Positions 32,557 to 40,422 of a stretch of 40,422 bases of DNA are shown piece by piece (the first letter of the stretch is position 1; each line of letters opens with the position of its first letter). The stretch is from F1-60-MAGs027 sp044344715 (lineage in GTDB: Bacteria; Actinomycetota; Acidimicrobiia; Acidimicrobiales; Ilumatobacteraceae). Where the stretch lies: NCBI GenBank assembly GCA_044344715.1, contig JBIJCI010000008.1, positions 1 through 40,422 on the forward strand, in the 5' to 3' direction. The notes beneath the pieces are model-generated. The model was not told the origin of the DNA and did no database searches. It saw only the letters and a list, made by a program, of their open reading frames with translations. Both the position numbers and the translations under genes were made by a program.

Positions 32557-33929
32557 TGTCCGCGGCGGAACCGTCGCGGCGGATCTACGGCATCGAGACC
32601 GAGTACGGCGTCACGTGCACACTGCGCGGCCAGCGCCGATTGAGCCCCGACGAGGTCGCGAGGTACCTCTTCCGAAAGGTGGTGTCGTGGGGGCGGTCGA
32701 GCAACGTCTTCCTCGAGAACGGAGCGCGGCTGTACCTCGACGTCGGTTCCCACCCCGAATATGCGACCCCCGAATGCGACTCCATCCTCGAGTGCGTGAC
32801 GCACGATCGAGCCGGGGAGCGGGTGCTCGAGGGATTGGTCGTCGGTGCGGAACAGCGACTACGGGACGAGGGAATACGCGGGACCATCCACCTGTTCAAG
32901 AACAACACGGATTCGGCCGGCAACAGCTACGGGTGCCATGAGAACTACCTGACGACCCGAACGGACGACCTGTCGTACTACCCGGAGACGCTGATTCCCT
33001 TCTTCGTCTCGAGGCAGATCTATTCGGGGGCCGGGCACATCCTGCAAACCGCGAGGGGACCCGTGTTCTCGATCTCGCAGCGCGCAGAGCACATCTGGGA
33101 GGGCGTGAGCAGTGCCACCACGCGCAGTCGGCCGATCATCAACACGCGGGACGAGCCGCACGCCGACTCCGAGCGTTGGCGCAGGCTCCATGTCATCGTC
33201 GGGGATTCGAACATGAGCGAGTACACCAACTTCCTCAAACTCGGGGCGGCGGCCTGCGTACTCAGGATGATCGAGGACCCCGCGACGATCCTGCGCGACC
33301 TCACGCTCGAGAACCCCATCAGGGCAATCCGCGACATCAGCCACGACCTCACCTGTCGACGAAAGGTCCGTCTTGCGAGTGGCCGGGAGCTCTCCGCCCT
33401 CGACATCCAGCGCGAACTCCTGGATCGCGCGTTGCGATTCGCCGACCAGCGCGGATTCACCCAGGAGGAACAACGCGCACTCGAGATGTGGGAACGCTGC
33501 ATCGTCGCACTCGAGAACGATCCGCTGAAGCTCGACAGGGAGATCGATTGGGTCATCAAGTACCGCATCGTCGAGGAGTTCCGCGCACGGCACGGGCTGG
33601 CGCTCGACGACCCGCGCGTGCAGATGCTCGACCTCCAGTACCACGACATCGACCGCAAACGCGGCGTGTTCTACCGGATGCAATCACGGGGAATGGTCGA
33701 GCGGGTGTGCGACGATGCGAGCATCGATCGCGCCCGTGACGTAGCTCCACAGACGACGCGTGCACGACTCCGTGGCGAGTTCATCAAGCGCGCCAAGGAA
33801 CGGAAGCGCGACTTCACGGTTGATTGGGTGCACATCAAGCTGAACGACCTCCAGCAGCGGACCGTCCTCTGCAAGGACCCGTTCCGGAGCCACGACGACC
33901 GCGTCGACAAGCTGATCGCCGGCCTCTGA
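32556..33929 (+). CDS. pafA: Pup-protein ligase PafA
   Basis: This 457-aa glutamine-synthetase-like ligase phosphorylates the C-terminal Glu of Pup and joins it to substrate lysines. It has IETEYGV with E14, the catalytic Asp D62 in RLYLDVGSHPEYATPE, FKNNTDSAGNSYGCHENYL and NTRDEPHADSE. It lacks the Dop loop. It closes the coupled operon. The regulators pafB and pafC, which follow pafA in mycobacteria, are not present. Confidence 0.97.
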   Translation: MSAAEPSRRIYGIETEYGVTCTLRGQRRLSPDEVARYLFRKVVSWGRSSNVFLENGARLYLDVGSHPEYATPECDSILECVTHDRAGERVLEGLVVGAEQRLRDEGIRGTIHLFKNNTDSAGNSYGCHENYLTTRTDDLSYYPETLIPFFVSRQIYSGAGHILQTARGPVFSISQRAEHIWEGVSSATTRSRPIINTRDEPHADSERWRRLHVIVGDSNMSEYTNFLKLGAAACVLRMIEDPATILRDLTLENPIRAIRDISHDLTCRRKVRLASGRELSALDIQRELLDRALRFADQRGFTQEEQRALEMWERCIVALENDPLKLDREIDWVIKYRIVEEFRARHGLALDDPRVQMLDLQYHDIDRKRGVFYRMQSRGMVERVCDDASIDRARDVAPQTTRARLRGEFIKRAKERKRDFTVDWVHIKLNDLQQRTVLCKDPFRSHDDRVDKLIAGL

Positions 33930-34002
33930 ACACCACCGCCGCATCCCGGGCCGCACGTGCGTCGTAGTGACGTTTGCATCGTCCCGCGCACCCGAACGCA
34001 AC

Positions 34003-34008
34003 TAGCGT
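34003..34008 (+). promoter_or_regulatory. -10 element of lepB (leaderless)
   Basis: TAGCGT lies 6 nt before GTG 34015. This supports the GTG over the ATG three bases later. Confidence 0.5.
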
Positions 34009-34014
34009 GGCGGC

Positions 34015-34608
34015 GTGATGGATGAGCCCACGGGCACCTCGCGCCGTGTCTCGAACCTACGGTCGTTGCGCGAATGGATTCTCGTCATCGTCATCGCGGT
34101 CGTCGTCGCGACGGTGCTACGAACCTACGTGGTGCAGCAGTTCTACATTGCCGGTCCGTCGATGGAAACCACGCTCTTCGGTGACGACCGGGTGCTCGTG
34201 AACAAGTTGGCCTACCGCTTCGGGGATCCCGAGCGCGGGGACGTCGTCGTGTTCGATCGCATTACGACGAATGGCGACACGATCCACCACGATGACCTCA
34301 TCAAGCGCGTGATCGGATTGCCCGGTGAGTCGATCGAGATTCGCGACTGCGTCGTGTTCGTCAACGGAACCGCACTCGTCGAACCTTGGCTGGATGCCGC
34401 ACTCACCGACCTGACGGAAGATGCCGCCACGCGATGCGGCACTCCCGACATTCCGCCGACGACGGTCGGTGACGGCCAGGTGTATCTCGTCGGAGACAAC
34501 CGACCCCTGTCGTTCGACAGTCGGATGTTCGGTCCGGTGAACGCCGATGTCATCGTCGGCAAGGCGGTGGTGGTCATCTGGCCGCCCCAGGACATGCAAC
34601 GCCTCTAG
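34015..34608 (+). CDS. lepB: signal peptidase I
   Basis: This 197-aa membrane-anchored serine protease removes signal peptides from Sec and Tat substrates. A single N-terminal membrane helix (about 21-36) is followed by the catalytic Ser S49 (GPSMETTL), catalytic Lys K97 (DLIKRVIGLPGE), and the C-terminal box GDNRPLSFDSRMFGPV. The start is GTG 34015 (or ATG 34018, one codon shorter). The TAG stop shares a CTAG palindrome with the stop of the convergent phosphodiesterase gene. Confidence 0.95.
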   Translation: MMDEPTGTSRRVSNLRSLREWILVIVIAVVVATVLRTYVVQQFYIAGPSMETTLFGDDRVLVNKLAYRFGDPERGDVVVFDRITTNGDTIHHDDLIKRVIGLPGESIEIRDCVVFVNGTALVEPWLDAALTDLTEDAATRCGTPDIPPTTVGDGQVYLVGDNRPLSFDSRMFGPVNADVIVGKAVVVIWPPQDMQRL

Positions 34609-35336
34609 GACGTCGATGGGCGGAGCTCCGCTCGTCCGGCATCGACCATTCGGTCGACCCAGTCGCTGTACACACCGTCGACTCCCATTCGCAGGAGATC
34701 CACCAGCGTGTGATCGAACTGGGCATCCCAGGCGAAGGCCAGGCGCCCGAACCGGTGCGTGAGCGCAACGAGGCCGCCGTTCCAATCGGAGTGGTGCATG
34801 TTGAGAGCCGTTACACCCAGTTCCGTGAGTCGCGCGAGACGTCGCTCGGGGCCCTCCCGCATCGTCGAGAGTCGGGACGAATCAACGAGTAGGAGATCCG
34901 CATGCTCGGAGGCAATACGTTCGAGGAGTTGGAAGGTCTCGCAACAGACGTAGGTTCGCCCGACACGACCCGGCCTGGCGAGCACCGCGGCGCGAACCTG
35001 CGGCCAAGCGGCCGGGTCCTTCACGTCGAGCGAGAGGGCAAGACCCATCGGGTCGGTCAGTTCGAGAAGTTCGTCGAGGGTCGGGACGTGGTCGGGGAGA
35101 TCGGCTTGGTCGATCTCGGCCAGCATCCTGCGCCGGAGTCGTGAGCCGACCCAACCGTCATGGACAAGCACCGCCGTACGGTCCCTCGTCAACCAGACAT
35201 CCGACTCCAAGCCCGATGCACCGAGTCGAATGGCGAGACGGAATGCAGGCAGGGTGTTCTCCTGCTCGTGCGCCCGTGCCCCACGATGCGCGAAGAGCAG
35301 CGGCGGCTGCAGGAGGGACGGTAAACGTTGCTGCAC
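34605..35336 (-). CDS. glycerophosphodiester phosphodiesterase family protein
   Basis: This 243-aa GDPD-fold (TIM barrel) protein has catalytic HRGARAHEQENTLPAF (metal Glu, catalytic His) and ESDVWLTRDRTAVLVHD (Glu, Asp, second His). It would split glycerophosphodiesters to glycerol-3-phosphate and an alcohol. No signal peptide, so a cytoplasmic form. The GTG 35336 start is supported by TAGAGT 6 nt upstream. It is divergent from tatB and convergent with lepB. Confidence 0.9.
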   Translation of the reverse strand: MQQRLPSLLQPPLLFAHRGARAHEQENTLPAFRLAIRLGASGLESDVWLTRDRTAVLVHDGWVGSRLRRRMLAEIDQADLPDHVPTLDELLELTDPMGLALSLDVKDPAAWPQVRAAVLARPGRVGRTYVCCETFQLLERIASEHADLLLVDSSRLSTMREGPERRLARLTELGVTALNMHHSDWNGGLVALTHRFGRLAFAWDAQFDHTLVDLLRMGVDGVYSDWVDRMVDAGRAELRPSTS

Positions 35337-35342
35337 GCGGAA

Positions 35343-35348
35343 ACTCTA
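35343..35348 (-). promoter_or_regulatory. -10 element of GDPD gene (leaderless)
   Basis: TAGAGT on the minus strand, 6 nt before GTG 35336. Confidence 0.55.
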
Positions 35349-35371
35349 GGAGCGGGGACCCCGACGCCTCG

Positions 35372-35377
35372 TAGGCT
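35372..35377 (+). promoter_or_regulatory. -10 element of tatB-tatC-helY (leaderless)
   Basis: TAGGCT lies 7 nt before GTG 35385. Together with the GDPD -10 element it forms a compact divergent promoter region. Confidence 0.55.
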
Positions 35378-35384
35378 TGCCCAC

Positions 35385-35783
35385 GTGTTCAATCTCTCGG
35401 GCACCGAACTCGTCTTCATCGCGGTTCTCGGTCTGATCGTGCTCGGCCCCGAGAAGCTGCCGAGCGCCATGCGCCGTGCGGGGAAGATCTACCGGGAGGT
35501 CCGGAGCATCTCCGGGAACGTCCAACGCGAGGTTCAAAAGGTCATGGATGAACCGATGCGGCAGATGAAGAGCCTCGTCGAGGAGCCGGCCTCGGAGACG
35601 AAGAAGGTGGCGAAGCAGGTCAACGACATCTTTGCCGGCAAGATGCCGCACCTCGCCCAGCCCCGCAAGGATGCGTCCGCGGCGCCGGCCGACCCGAACG
35701 ACGGGTCGGTCCGATCGCCGGACGAACCTGGCGTTGGCAGCACTGCACCAGCGCCGCCGCCGGACACCGAAGCGGGAAGCTGA
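35385..35783 (+). CDS. tatB: Sec-independent translocase TatA/TatB-type protein (probably TatB)
   Basis: This 132-aa protein has one N-terminal membrane helix (FNLSGTELVFIAVLGLIVLG), the hinge GPEKLP, an amphipathic helix (about 28-55), and a long Pro/Ala-rich C-terminal tail. The Glu before the helix and the length favour TatB, which binds Tat signal peptides with TatC; TatA is the alternative. The GTG 35385 start fits the -10 spacing. tatC starts 1 nt after the stop. Confidence 0.9.
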   Translation: MFNLSGTELVFIAVLGLIVLGPEKLPSAMRRAGKIYREVRSISGNVQREVQKVMDEPMRQMKSLVEEPASETKKVAKQVNDIFAGKMPHLAQPRKDASAAPADPNDGSVRSPDEPGVGSTAPAPPPDTEAGS

Positions 35784-35784
35784 C

Positions 35785-36555
35785 ATGGTTCGCACCCGTC
35801 GCAGTGCCAACGACATGACGATCATGCAGCACCTCGCCGAGCTGCGTACGCGACTGGTCGTCTCGATCTTCGCGATCGCCGTCGGTGCGGTGGTACTACT
35901 CCTGGCGTACGAGCCGGTGCTCAACTTCCTCGTCTCCCCGTACCGCAATCTGTGCGCCGAGAACGAGGACCTGAATTGTGACGGCTCGCTCTACGCACTC
36001 GGACCCATCGACGGTTTCGCCGCGCGAATGCGAATCGCCGCGTGGGGTGGGGTCGTTCTCGCACTCCCGATCGTCCTCTGGAACATCTGGCGATTCATCG
36101 TTCCCGCCCTGACCAAGCGCGAGAAGCGGTACTCGTACTTCTTCGTCGCATCGTCGGTCCTGCTCTTCGTCGTGGGCGCCCTGCTCGCGTATTGGACGCT
36201 CGACCGGGCACTCGAGTTCCTGATCGGCTGGTCGGGTGCCGACGTCACCCAGAACTACCAGATCAGCAAGTACGTGAACCTCGTCGTTCTCATGATGCTG
36301 TCGTTCGGCGTCGGATTCCTGTCTCCCGTGCTGCTGGTCTTCCTCCAACTCGTCGAGGTCGTCACACCGCGAACCCTGATCACGCAATGGCGGTATGCCA
36401 TCGTCAGCATCTTCATCGTGGCGGCCGTGATCACACCGAGCGGTGACCCGATCACACTGATGGCCCTGGGCGTTCCACTGACCGTTCTGTACCTCATCGC
36501 CGTAGGCATCGGCGCAGTCGTCCTCTGGCGACGCCGCAAGACGACCGTCGAGTGA
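35785..36555 (+). CDS. tatC: Sec-independent translocase protein TatC
   Basis: This 256-aa six-helix membrane protein is the receptor core for folded twin-arginine substrates. It has the N-terminal MQHLAELRTRL motif (conserved Glu), the first periplasmic loop with a Cys pair, WNIWRFIVPALTKREKRY, and the final ITPSGDPITLMALGVPLTVL segment. The stop overlaps helY (GTGA). The order tatA/B-tatC-helY is the same as in mycobacteria (Rv2094c-Rv2092c). Confidence 0.96.
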   Translation: MVRTRRSANDMTIMQHLAELRTRLVVSIFAIAVGAVVLLLAYEPVLNFLVSPYRNLCAENEDLNCDGSLYALGPIDGFAARMRIAAWGGVVLALPIVLWNIWRFIVPALTKREKRYSYFFVASSVLLFVVGALLAYWTLDRALEFLIGWSGADVTQNYQISKYVNLVVLMMLSFGVGFLSPVLLVFLQLVEVVTPRTLITQWRYAIVSIFIVAAVITPSGDPITLMALGVPLTVLYLIAVGIGAVVLWRRRKTTVE

Positions 36556-39158
36556 GCGACCAGGCTCGCCAGCGCCGACTGGCGCGATACGGCTTCGCAC
36601 CCGACCCGTTCCAAGAGCGGGCGTTCGATGCGCTCGATGCGGGGGAGTCGGTGCTGGTGGCGGCGCCGACTGGTTCCGGGAAGACGGTGATTGCCGAGTA
36701 CGGGTTGGAGATGGCGGTCGAGGCCGGCAAGCGCGGTTTTTATACCGCCCCGATCAAGGCGCTGTCGAATCAGAAGTACCACGACCTTTGCGCGCACTAC
36801 GGCACGGATCGGGTCGGATTGCTGACCGGCGACAACGCCCTCAACGTCGATGCGCCGCTCCTGGTGATGACCACCGAGGTACTTCGCAACATGATCTACG
36901 CACGCTCCCGGAGCCTCGAGCGCCTCGGGGTCGTGGTCCTCGACGAGGTGCACTTCCTCCAGGACGAGTACCGCGGCCCCGTCTGGGAGGAGGTGATCAT
37001 CCATCTCGACCCCGAGGTCCGGTTGGTTGCCCTCTCCGCAACGGTGTCCAATGCGGAGGAGATCGCCGACTGGCTATCGACGGTTCGTGGTCCGACCCGT
37101 GCGGTGGTTGAGGGGAAGCGACCCGTCGATCTGCACAACATGTACGCCTACGGGGACAAGAGCACCGACGAGATCGTCCTCGTCGACACCCTCGTCGACG
37201 GCGCCGCGAATCCGAAGGTGCTCCGACTGGAGGATGGCGAGCGTGGTTCGCAACGCCGTCGTGGCGGGCAGCGGGCGAGGTCGAGGATGTTCCCACCATC
37301 GAGGCTCGACATCGTCGACGTACTGCGCGACAACGACCTGCTCCCGGCGATCTACTTCATTTTCAGCCGCAACCAATGCGACGAATCAGCCGCCGCCTGC
37401 CACAAGGCCGGGGTGAGACTCACATCGGAGGCGGAGCGTTCCGAGATTCGTGACATCGTCGATACCCGAGTGGCGGGCCTCTCCGACGACGACCTGGCGG
37501 CACTCGGTTTCACCACGTTCGCGGCACAAGTGGAGTCGGGTATCGCGGCCCACCATGCCGGCATGGTCCCGACGTTCAAGGAAATCGTCGAGGCGCTCTT
37601 CGTGCGCGGATTGGTCAAGGTGGTGTTCGCCACCGAGACATTGGCGGTCGGCATCAACATGCCCGCCCGCGCAGTGGTGATCGACAAGATGTCGAAGTTC
37701 ACGGGCGAACACCACCAGATCCTGAAGGCGAGCGAATACACGCAGCTCACCGGACGAGCCGGTCGCCGGGGCATCGACACGCTCGGCCATGCAATCGTCG
37801 TGTGGAATCCCTACGTGAGCTTCGAGCAGGTTGCGGCGGTGGCCAACAGTCGAACGTTCCGACTCGGCTCGGCATTCCGAACCACGTACAACATGGCGGT
37901 AAACCTGGTTCGAACGCACTCGCCGGAGGAGACCCGCCATCTCCTCAACCTCTCGCTTGCGCAGTACCAGGCGAGCAAGGGCGTCGTGGAGGTCCAGGCC
38001 CGCATCACCAAACGACAGAAGGAGCGTGACCGGCTTCGCACCCAGGCCCATAGCGAGTTCGGCGACATCGACGAGTACCGACGACTGTTCGTGAAGGATC
38101 CGGGCGAGCGCGACCGGACGGAAATCGAGATGAGCTTGATGGCGCTGCGTGCGGGGGACGTTGCCTGGTTCGATGATCACGTCGGCCTCGTGCTGAGCAC
38201 CTCGGTTCGTGCCAAAGGCGTGAAGGTCAAGGTGCTCTTCGCCAACCGCGCACTGCGTGCGCTGACAGCCGACGAGTTGGTGCACGCGGTCCGAACCGCC
38301 ACCCACCTCCCGATCGACGCAGCGGCGGTAACCGGCCACAAGGGTCAGATCATCGACCAGGCCGACCCGCGGGTCCTGCGCGAACTTGCACACCGTCTCG
38401 GGCGACTCAAGATCGACAAGCCGAAGAGTCCGCCCGCCGCGGCCCGCACCAGCCATCCGTGCGCGAACGACCCCGACCTCAAGTTCAAGCTCAACGCGGC
38501 CAAGTCGGCGGATCGGATCGACCGCGAGATCACCCAGATGGCGGGACGGGTCGACAAGGCCGCCGAAGTAGTGAGCCAGCGCTTCGACGACGTAGTGAGC
38601 CTGCTCGAACGATGGGAATACGTACGCAATTGGCGACTGACGGACCGGGGCACGCTCCTTTCGAGGGTGTTCCACGAGTCCGACCTGCTCGTCGCGGAGG
38701 CGATCGCGTCGAAGCTGCTCGACGGTCTCGATCCCACGTCGCTCGCCGCGCTCTGCTCGACGTTCGTCTACGAGTACCGGAGCCCCGACCCTGCACCGGA
38801 TCCAATCTTCCCCTCCACGCAGCTGCGCTCGCGATTCCGACAGATTCAACAGCTCAGCATCCGGCTCCAACGCGACGAAGCCTCGGCCGGTCTCGGGCAG
38901 CACCGGTCGCCGGACGCCGGCTACGTCGCAACGGTGGCGCGCTGGGCCGGAGGTGCCGAGTTGACGGACCTGCTCGACGACGACACGACGCCGGGCGACT
39001 TCGTGCGAACGATGAAGCAGCTCATCGACCTCCTGCGCCAGATCGCCCAGCACGCACCCGACGAGGTCACGCGTGCGACGGCCGACACCGCGGTTCACCG
39101 CGTCCTTCGTGGCGTGGTACTGAGCGCGAGCACGATGCCCATCGGTGGTGCCGCGTGA
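36552..39158 (+). CDS. helY: Ski2/Mtr4-like superfamily 2 RNA helicase HelY
   Basis: This 868-aa ATP-dependent helicase is like archaeo-eukaryal Ski2/Mtr4. It has motif I APTGSGKT, motif Ia APIKALSNQK, motif II DEVH, motif III ALSATVSN, motif V ETLAVGINMPAR, and motif VI QLTGRAGRRGID. An extra C-terminal region (about 460-868, with a charged coiled-coil-like part) is typical of actinobacterial HelY. The role is presumed RNA processing or decay; it is not proven. The GTG start overlaps the tatC stop, and the stop overlaps the next gene. Confidence 0.93.
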   Translation: MSDQARQRRLARYGFAPDPFQERAFDALDAGESVLVAAPTGSGKTVIAEYGLEMAVEAGKRGFYTAPIKALSNQKYHDLCAHYGTDRVGLLTGDNALNVDAPLLVMTTEVLRNMIYARSRSLERLGVVVLDEVHFLQDEYRGPVWEEVIIHLDPEVRLVALSATVSNAEEIADWLSTVRGPTRAVVEGKRPVDLHNMYAYGDKSTDEIVLVDTLVDGAANPKVLRLEDGERGSQRRRGGQRARSRMFPPSRLDIVDVLRDNDLLPAIYFIFSRNQCDESAAACHKAGVRLTSEAERSEIRDIVDTRVAGLSDDDLAALGFTTFAAQVESGIAAHHAGMVPTFKEIVEALFVRGLVKVVFATETLAVGINMPARAVVIDKMSKFTGEHHQILKASEYTQLTGRAGRRGIDTLGHAIVVWNPYVSFEQVAAVANSRTFRLGSAFRTTYNMAVNLVRTHSPEETRHLLNLSLAQYQASKGVVEVQARITKRQKERDRLRTQAHSEFGDIDEYRRLFVKDPGERDRTEIEMSLMALRAGDVAWFDDHVGLVLSTSVRAKGVKVKVLFANRALRALTADELVHAVRTATHLPIDAAAVTGHKGQIIDQADPRVLRELAHRLGRLKIDKPKSPPAAARTSHPCANDPDLKFKLNAAKSADRIDREITQMAGRVDKAAEVVSQRFDDVVSLLERWEYVRNWRLTDRGTLLSRVFHESDLLVAEAIASKLLDGLDPTSLAALCSTFVYEYRSPDPAPDPIFPSTQLRSRFRQIQQLSIRLQRDEASAGLGQHRSPDAGYVATVARWAGGAELTDLLDDDTTPGDFVRTMKQLIDLLRQIAQHAPDEVTRATADTAVHRVLRGVVLSASTMPIGGAA

Positions 39159-39784
39159 CGATCCAGAAGGGTGCAGCGTGGGGGCACGTCGAGTCAACCC
39201 CGTTCACTCTCGTCGTTGCCCCCGACGAACATGCCGCCGCCCGCGCAATCGGGCGAGGCGCAACGCACGTTCAGCTCCTGTCGGGAGACCTGCTCCGGGC
39301 ACTCGGCCCCGTTGGCCAGCAGACCCGATTGGCACCGGGCCAGCCCTCGCTCCAGCTGCCGTGCGACGTGATGCGCGTGTCGATCAACGAGGACGAATCG
39401 TTCGCCGCCGTCGGCAGTGTGATCATCGGGTCACACTGGAGGCCACGTGCATGGCTGGCAACCGGAGGATTCCTCGGCGATCTGAACGTTGCGCCGCGGG
39501 CCCACCCGAACGACGGCATTCTCGACGTCCTCGGCTTCGATCCCGGACTCGGCGTGCGAGGGTTGCTCACCATCCGCCGGCGGATGAGCCGGGGGGACCA
39601 CCTCCCGCACCCGATGTTGTCGATGCACCGCGACGCGGACTTCGAATGGGCGAGCAACGACGTTCGAGGGGGGCCGGCCCGGGTGGTCGTTGACGGGCGG
39701 AATCACGGCCGGGCACGGCGAGTCCGTGTCGTCGTTCACCCGGATGCGTTCACGCTCTGTCTTCCGACCGGGGCCCATCGGTAG
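39155..39784 (+). CDS. stand-alone DAG-kinase-like C-terminal domain protein
   Basis: This 209-aa protein resembles the C-terminal lipid-binding half of YegS/DgkB-type diacylglycerol kinases: WLATGGFLGDLNVAPRAHPN, then DGILDVLGF, and the later WASNDVRGGPARVVVDGR. The N-terminal catalytic domain with its GGDGT nucleotide-binding motif is missing. It therefore probably does not phosphorylate lipids itself; it may bind a lipid or partner. The GTG start overlaps the helY stop (GTGA), so it is the last gene of the tat-helY unit. Confidence 0.7.
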   Translation: MTIQKGAAWGHVESTPFTLVVAPDEHAAARAIGRGATHVQLLSGDLLRALGPVGQQTRLAPGQPSLQLPCDVMRVSINEDESFAAVGSVIIGSHWRPRAWLATGGFLGDLNVAPRAHPNDGILDVLGFDPGLGVRGLLTIRRRMSRGDHLPHPMLSMHRDADFEWASNDVRGGPARVVVDGRNHGRARRVRVVVHPDAFTLCLPTGAHR

Positions 39785-39787
39785 TCT
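39782..39787 (+). promoter_or_regulatory. -10 element of M20 amidohydrolase gene (leaderless)
   Basis: TAGTCT, overlapping the previous stop codon, lies 6 nt before ATG 39794. Confidence 0.55.
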
Positions 39788-39793
39788 TTGCCC

Positions 39794-40422
39794 ATGCCGC
39801 TCGATGCCAACCAAATCGACGAACTGAAATCTCGCGCCCGTGCCGACATCGACCGTCGCGCGGCGGACCTCATCGCCGCGAGTCACGAGATCCATGCCCA
39901 TCCCGAGTTGAACTACGAGGAGCGGTTCGCACACGACCTTCTCACCCGCATGATCGACGACGCCGGGCTGCCCGTCACCCGCGCCGCTTACGGCATCGAC
40001 ACGGCGTTCGAGACCAAGGTTGGCTCCGGTGGACTGAACGTCGCCGTTCTCTGCGAGTACGACGCCCTACCCGGCCTCGGTCACGCATGCGGGCACAACA
40101 TCATCGCCGCTGCCGGGCTCGGGGCGGGTTTGGCCCTCGCGGCGTTGGCCGATCACGCTGGCGGTCGCCTCACTCTGATGGGCACCCCAGCAGAAGAGGG
40201 CGGTGGCGGCAAGGTGGAGATGGCCCGGGCCGGTGCGTTCAAGGGCGTCGATGCAGCGATGATGGTCCACCCGGCGGATCGCGACCTTGCCCGAATGAAC
40301 GCCATCGCGATCCAGCAGGCGCTCGTTCGCTACCACGGCCAGGCCGCCCATGCCGCCGTTTCCCCGCACCTCGGGCGCAATGCACTCGATGCCGCCGTCC
40401 TCGGCTACATGAACGTGGCAGC
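39794..40422 (+). CDS. M20 family amidohydrolase (partial, runs off the window)
   Basis: The first 209 codons of a zinc amidohydrolase of the M20D type (AbgB/hippurate hydrolase-like) are present; the 3' end is outside the window. Visible motifs are the N-terminal HEIHAHPELNYEE, CEYDALPGLGHACGHN with metal ligands, GTPAEEGGGGK with the catalytic Glu pair, and the start of the dimerisation domain (YHGQAAHAAVSPHLGRNALD). It would cleave an amide such as an N-acyl amino acid; the substrate is unknown. Confidence 0.9.
   Translation, partial: MPLDANQIDELKSRARADIDRRAADLIAASHEIHAHPELNYEERFAHDLLTRMIDDAGLPVTRAAYGIDTAFETKVGSGGLNVAVLCEYDALPGLGHACGHNIIAAAGLGAGLALAALADHAGGRLTLMGTPAEEGGGGKVEMARAGAFKGVDAAMMVHPADRDLARMNAIAIQQALVRYHGQAAHAAVSPHLGRNALDAAVLGYMNVA

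Noticed and set aside
27689..33929. Pup-proteasome operon as a novel system
   Set aside because: All six genes are well-known components in their usual order; only the Pup ending and the internal promoter deserve notice.
33958..33976. Single sequence resembling the 19-bp repeat unit in the pafA-lepB gap
   Set aside because: About 14 of 19 positions match one block by eye, and only one copy is present; too weak in G+C-rich DNA to call a dispersed repeat.

Overview
The window looks like a piece of a high-G+C actinobacterial chromosome. The strongest signs are a complete Pup-proteasome cluster (mpa/arc, dop, pup, prcB, prcA, pafA), tatB-tatC-helY directly downstream of it, trmI just upstream, a GuaB1-type GMP reductase, a DUF3151 gene and a fused ADP-forming acyl-CoA synthetase. 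I infer a member of Acidimicrobiia or a related actinobacterial lineage, but the class cannot be proven from the sequence. Most of the window is ordinary chromosomal housekeeping. I found no transposase, integrase, phage gene, CRISPR array, rRNA or tRNA.

Layout. 61-2203: a TetR-SnoaL regulator divergent from a CtaA-like heme A synthase. 2208-7555: a branched-chain amino acid type ABC transporter (livH-livM-livG-livF on +, the lipoprotein binding protein convergent on -), separated by a 19-bp tandem repeat and a strong terminator. 7702-9311: tsaC/sua5 and an alpha/beta hydrolase on -. 9407-12170: the overlapping run guaB1-cmk-plsC. 12167-13724: an M18 aminopeptidase and a small membrane protein on -. 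13766-18639: DUF3151-mobA, rhodanese, rnd, a 67-aa protein, typA and a 69-aa protein. 18651-21736: tal and tkt on -. 21792-25867: a small conserved protein divergent from an ADP-forming acyl-CoA synthetase that is coupled to a D-Ala-D-Ala carboxypeptidase. 25877-27396: three small membrane proteins and trmI. 27404-33929: a ferredoxin divergent from the Pup-proteasome operon. 34015-39784: lepB, a GDPD-family phosphodiesterase (-), tatB, tatC, helY and an orphan DAG-kinase-like C-terminal domain. 39794-end: an M20 amidohydrolase cut by the window edge.

How the genes work together. Pup is ligated to lysines of target proteins by PafA, removed by Dop, and recognised by the Mpa/ARC ring, which unfolds substrates into the PrcA/PrcB core; all these parts are here in transcription order. 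TatB-TatC form a twin-arginine export system beside a type I signal peptidase. GuaB1, Cmk and PlsC serve nucleotide and phospholipid metabolism. Transaldolase and transketolase form a translationally coupled pentose-phosphate pair.

Expression signals. Within transcription units, start and stop codons commonly overlap (ATGA, GTGA, TGATG, and a probable CTGA at typA). At the heads of units, a TANNNT hexamer lies 6-9 nt before the start codon in about fourteen cases, which points to widespread leaderless mRNAs; I used this to choose several GTG starts. Positions 1-60 hold nothing I can identify. No gene-free stretch exceeds 300 bases; the longest are 6086-6283 (tandem repeat plus terminator) and 7556-7701 (leader of the binding-protein gene).
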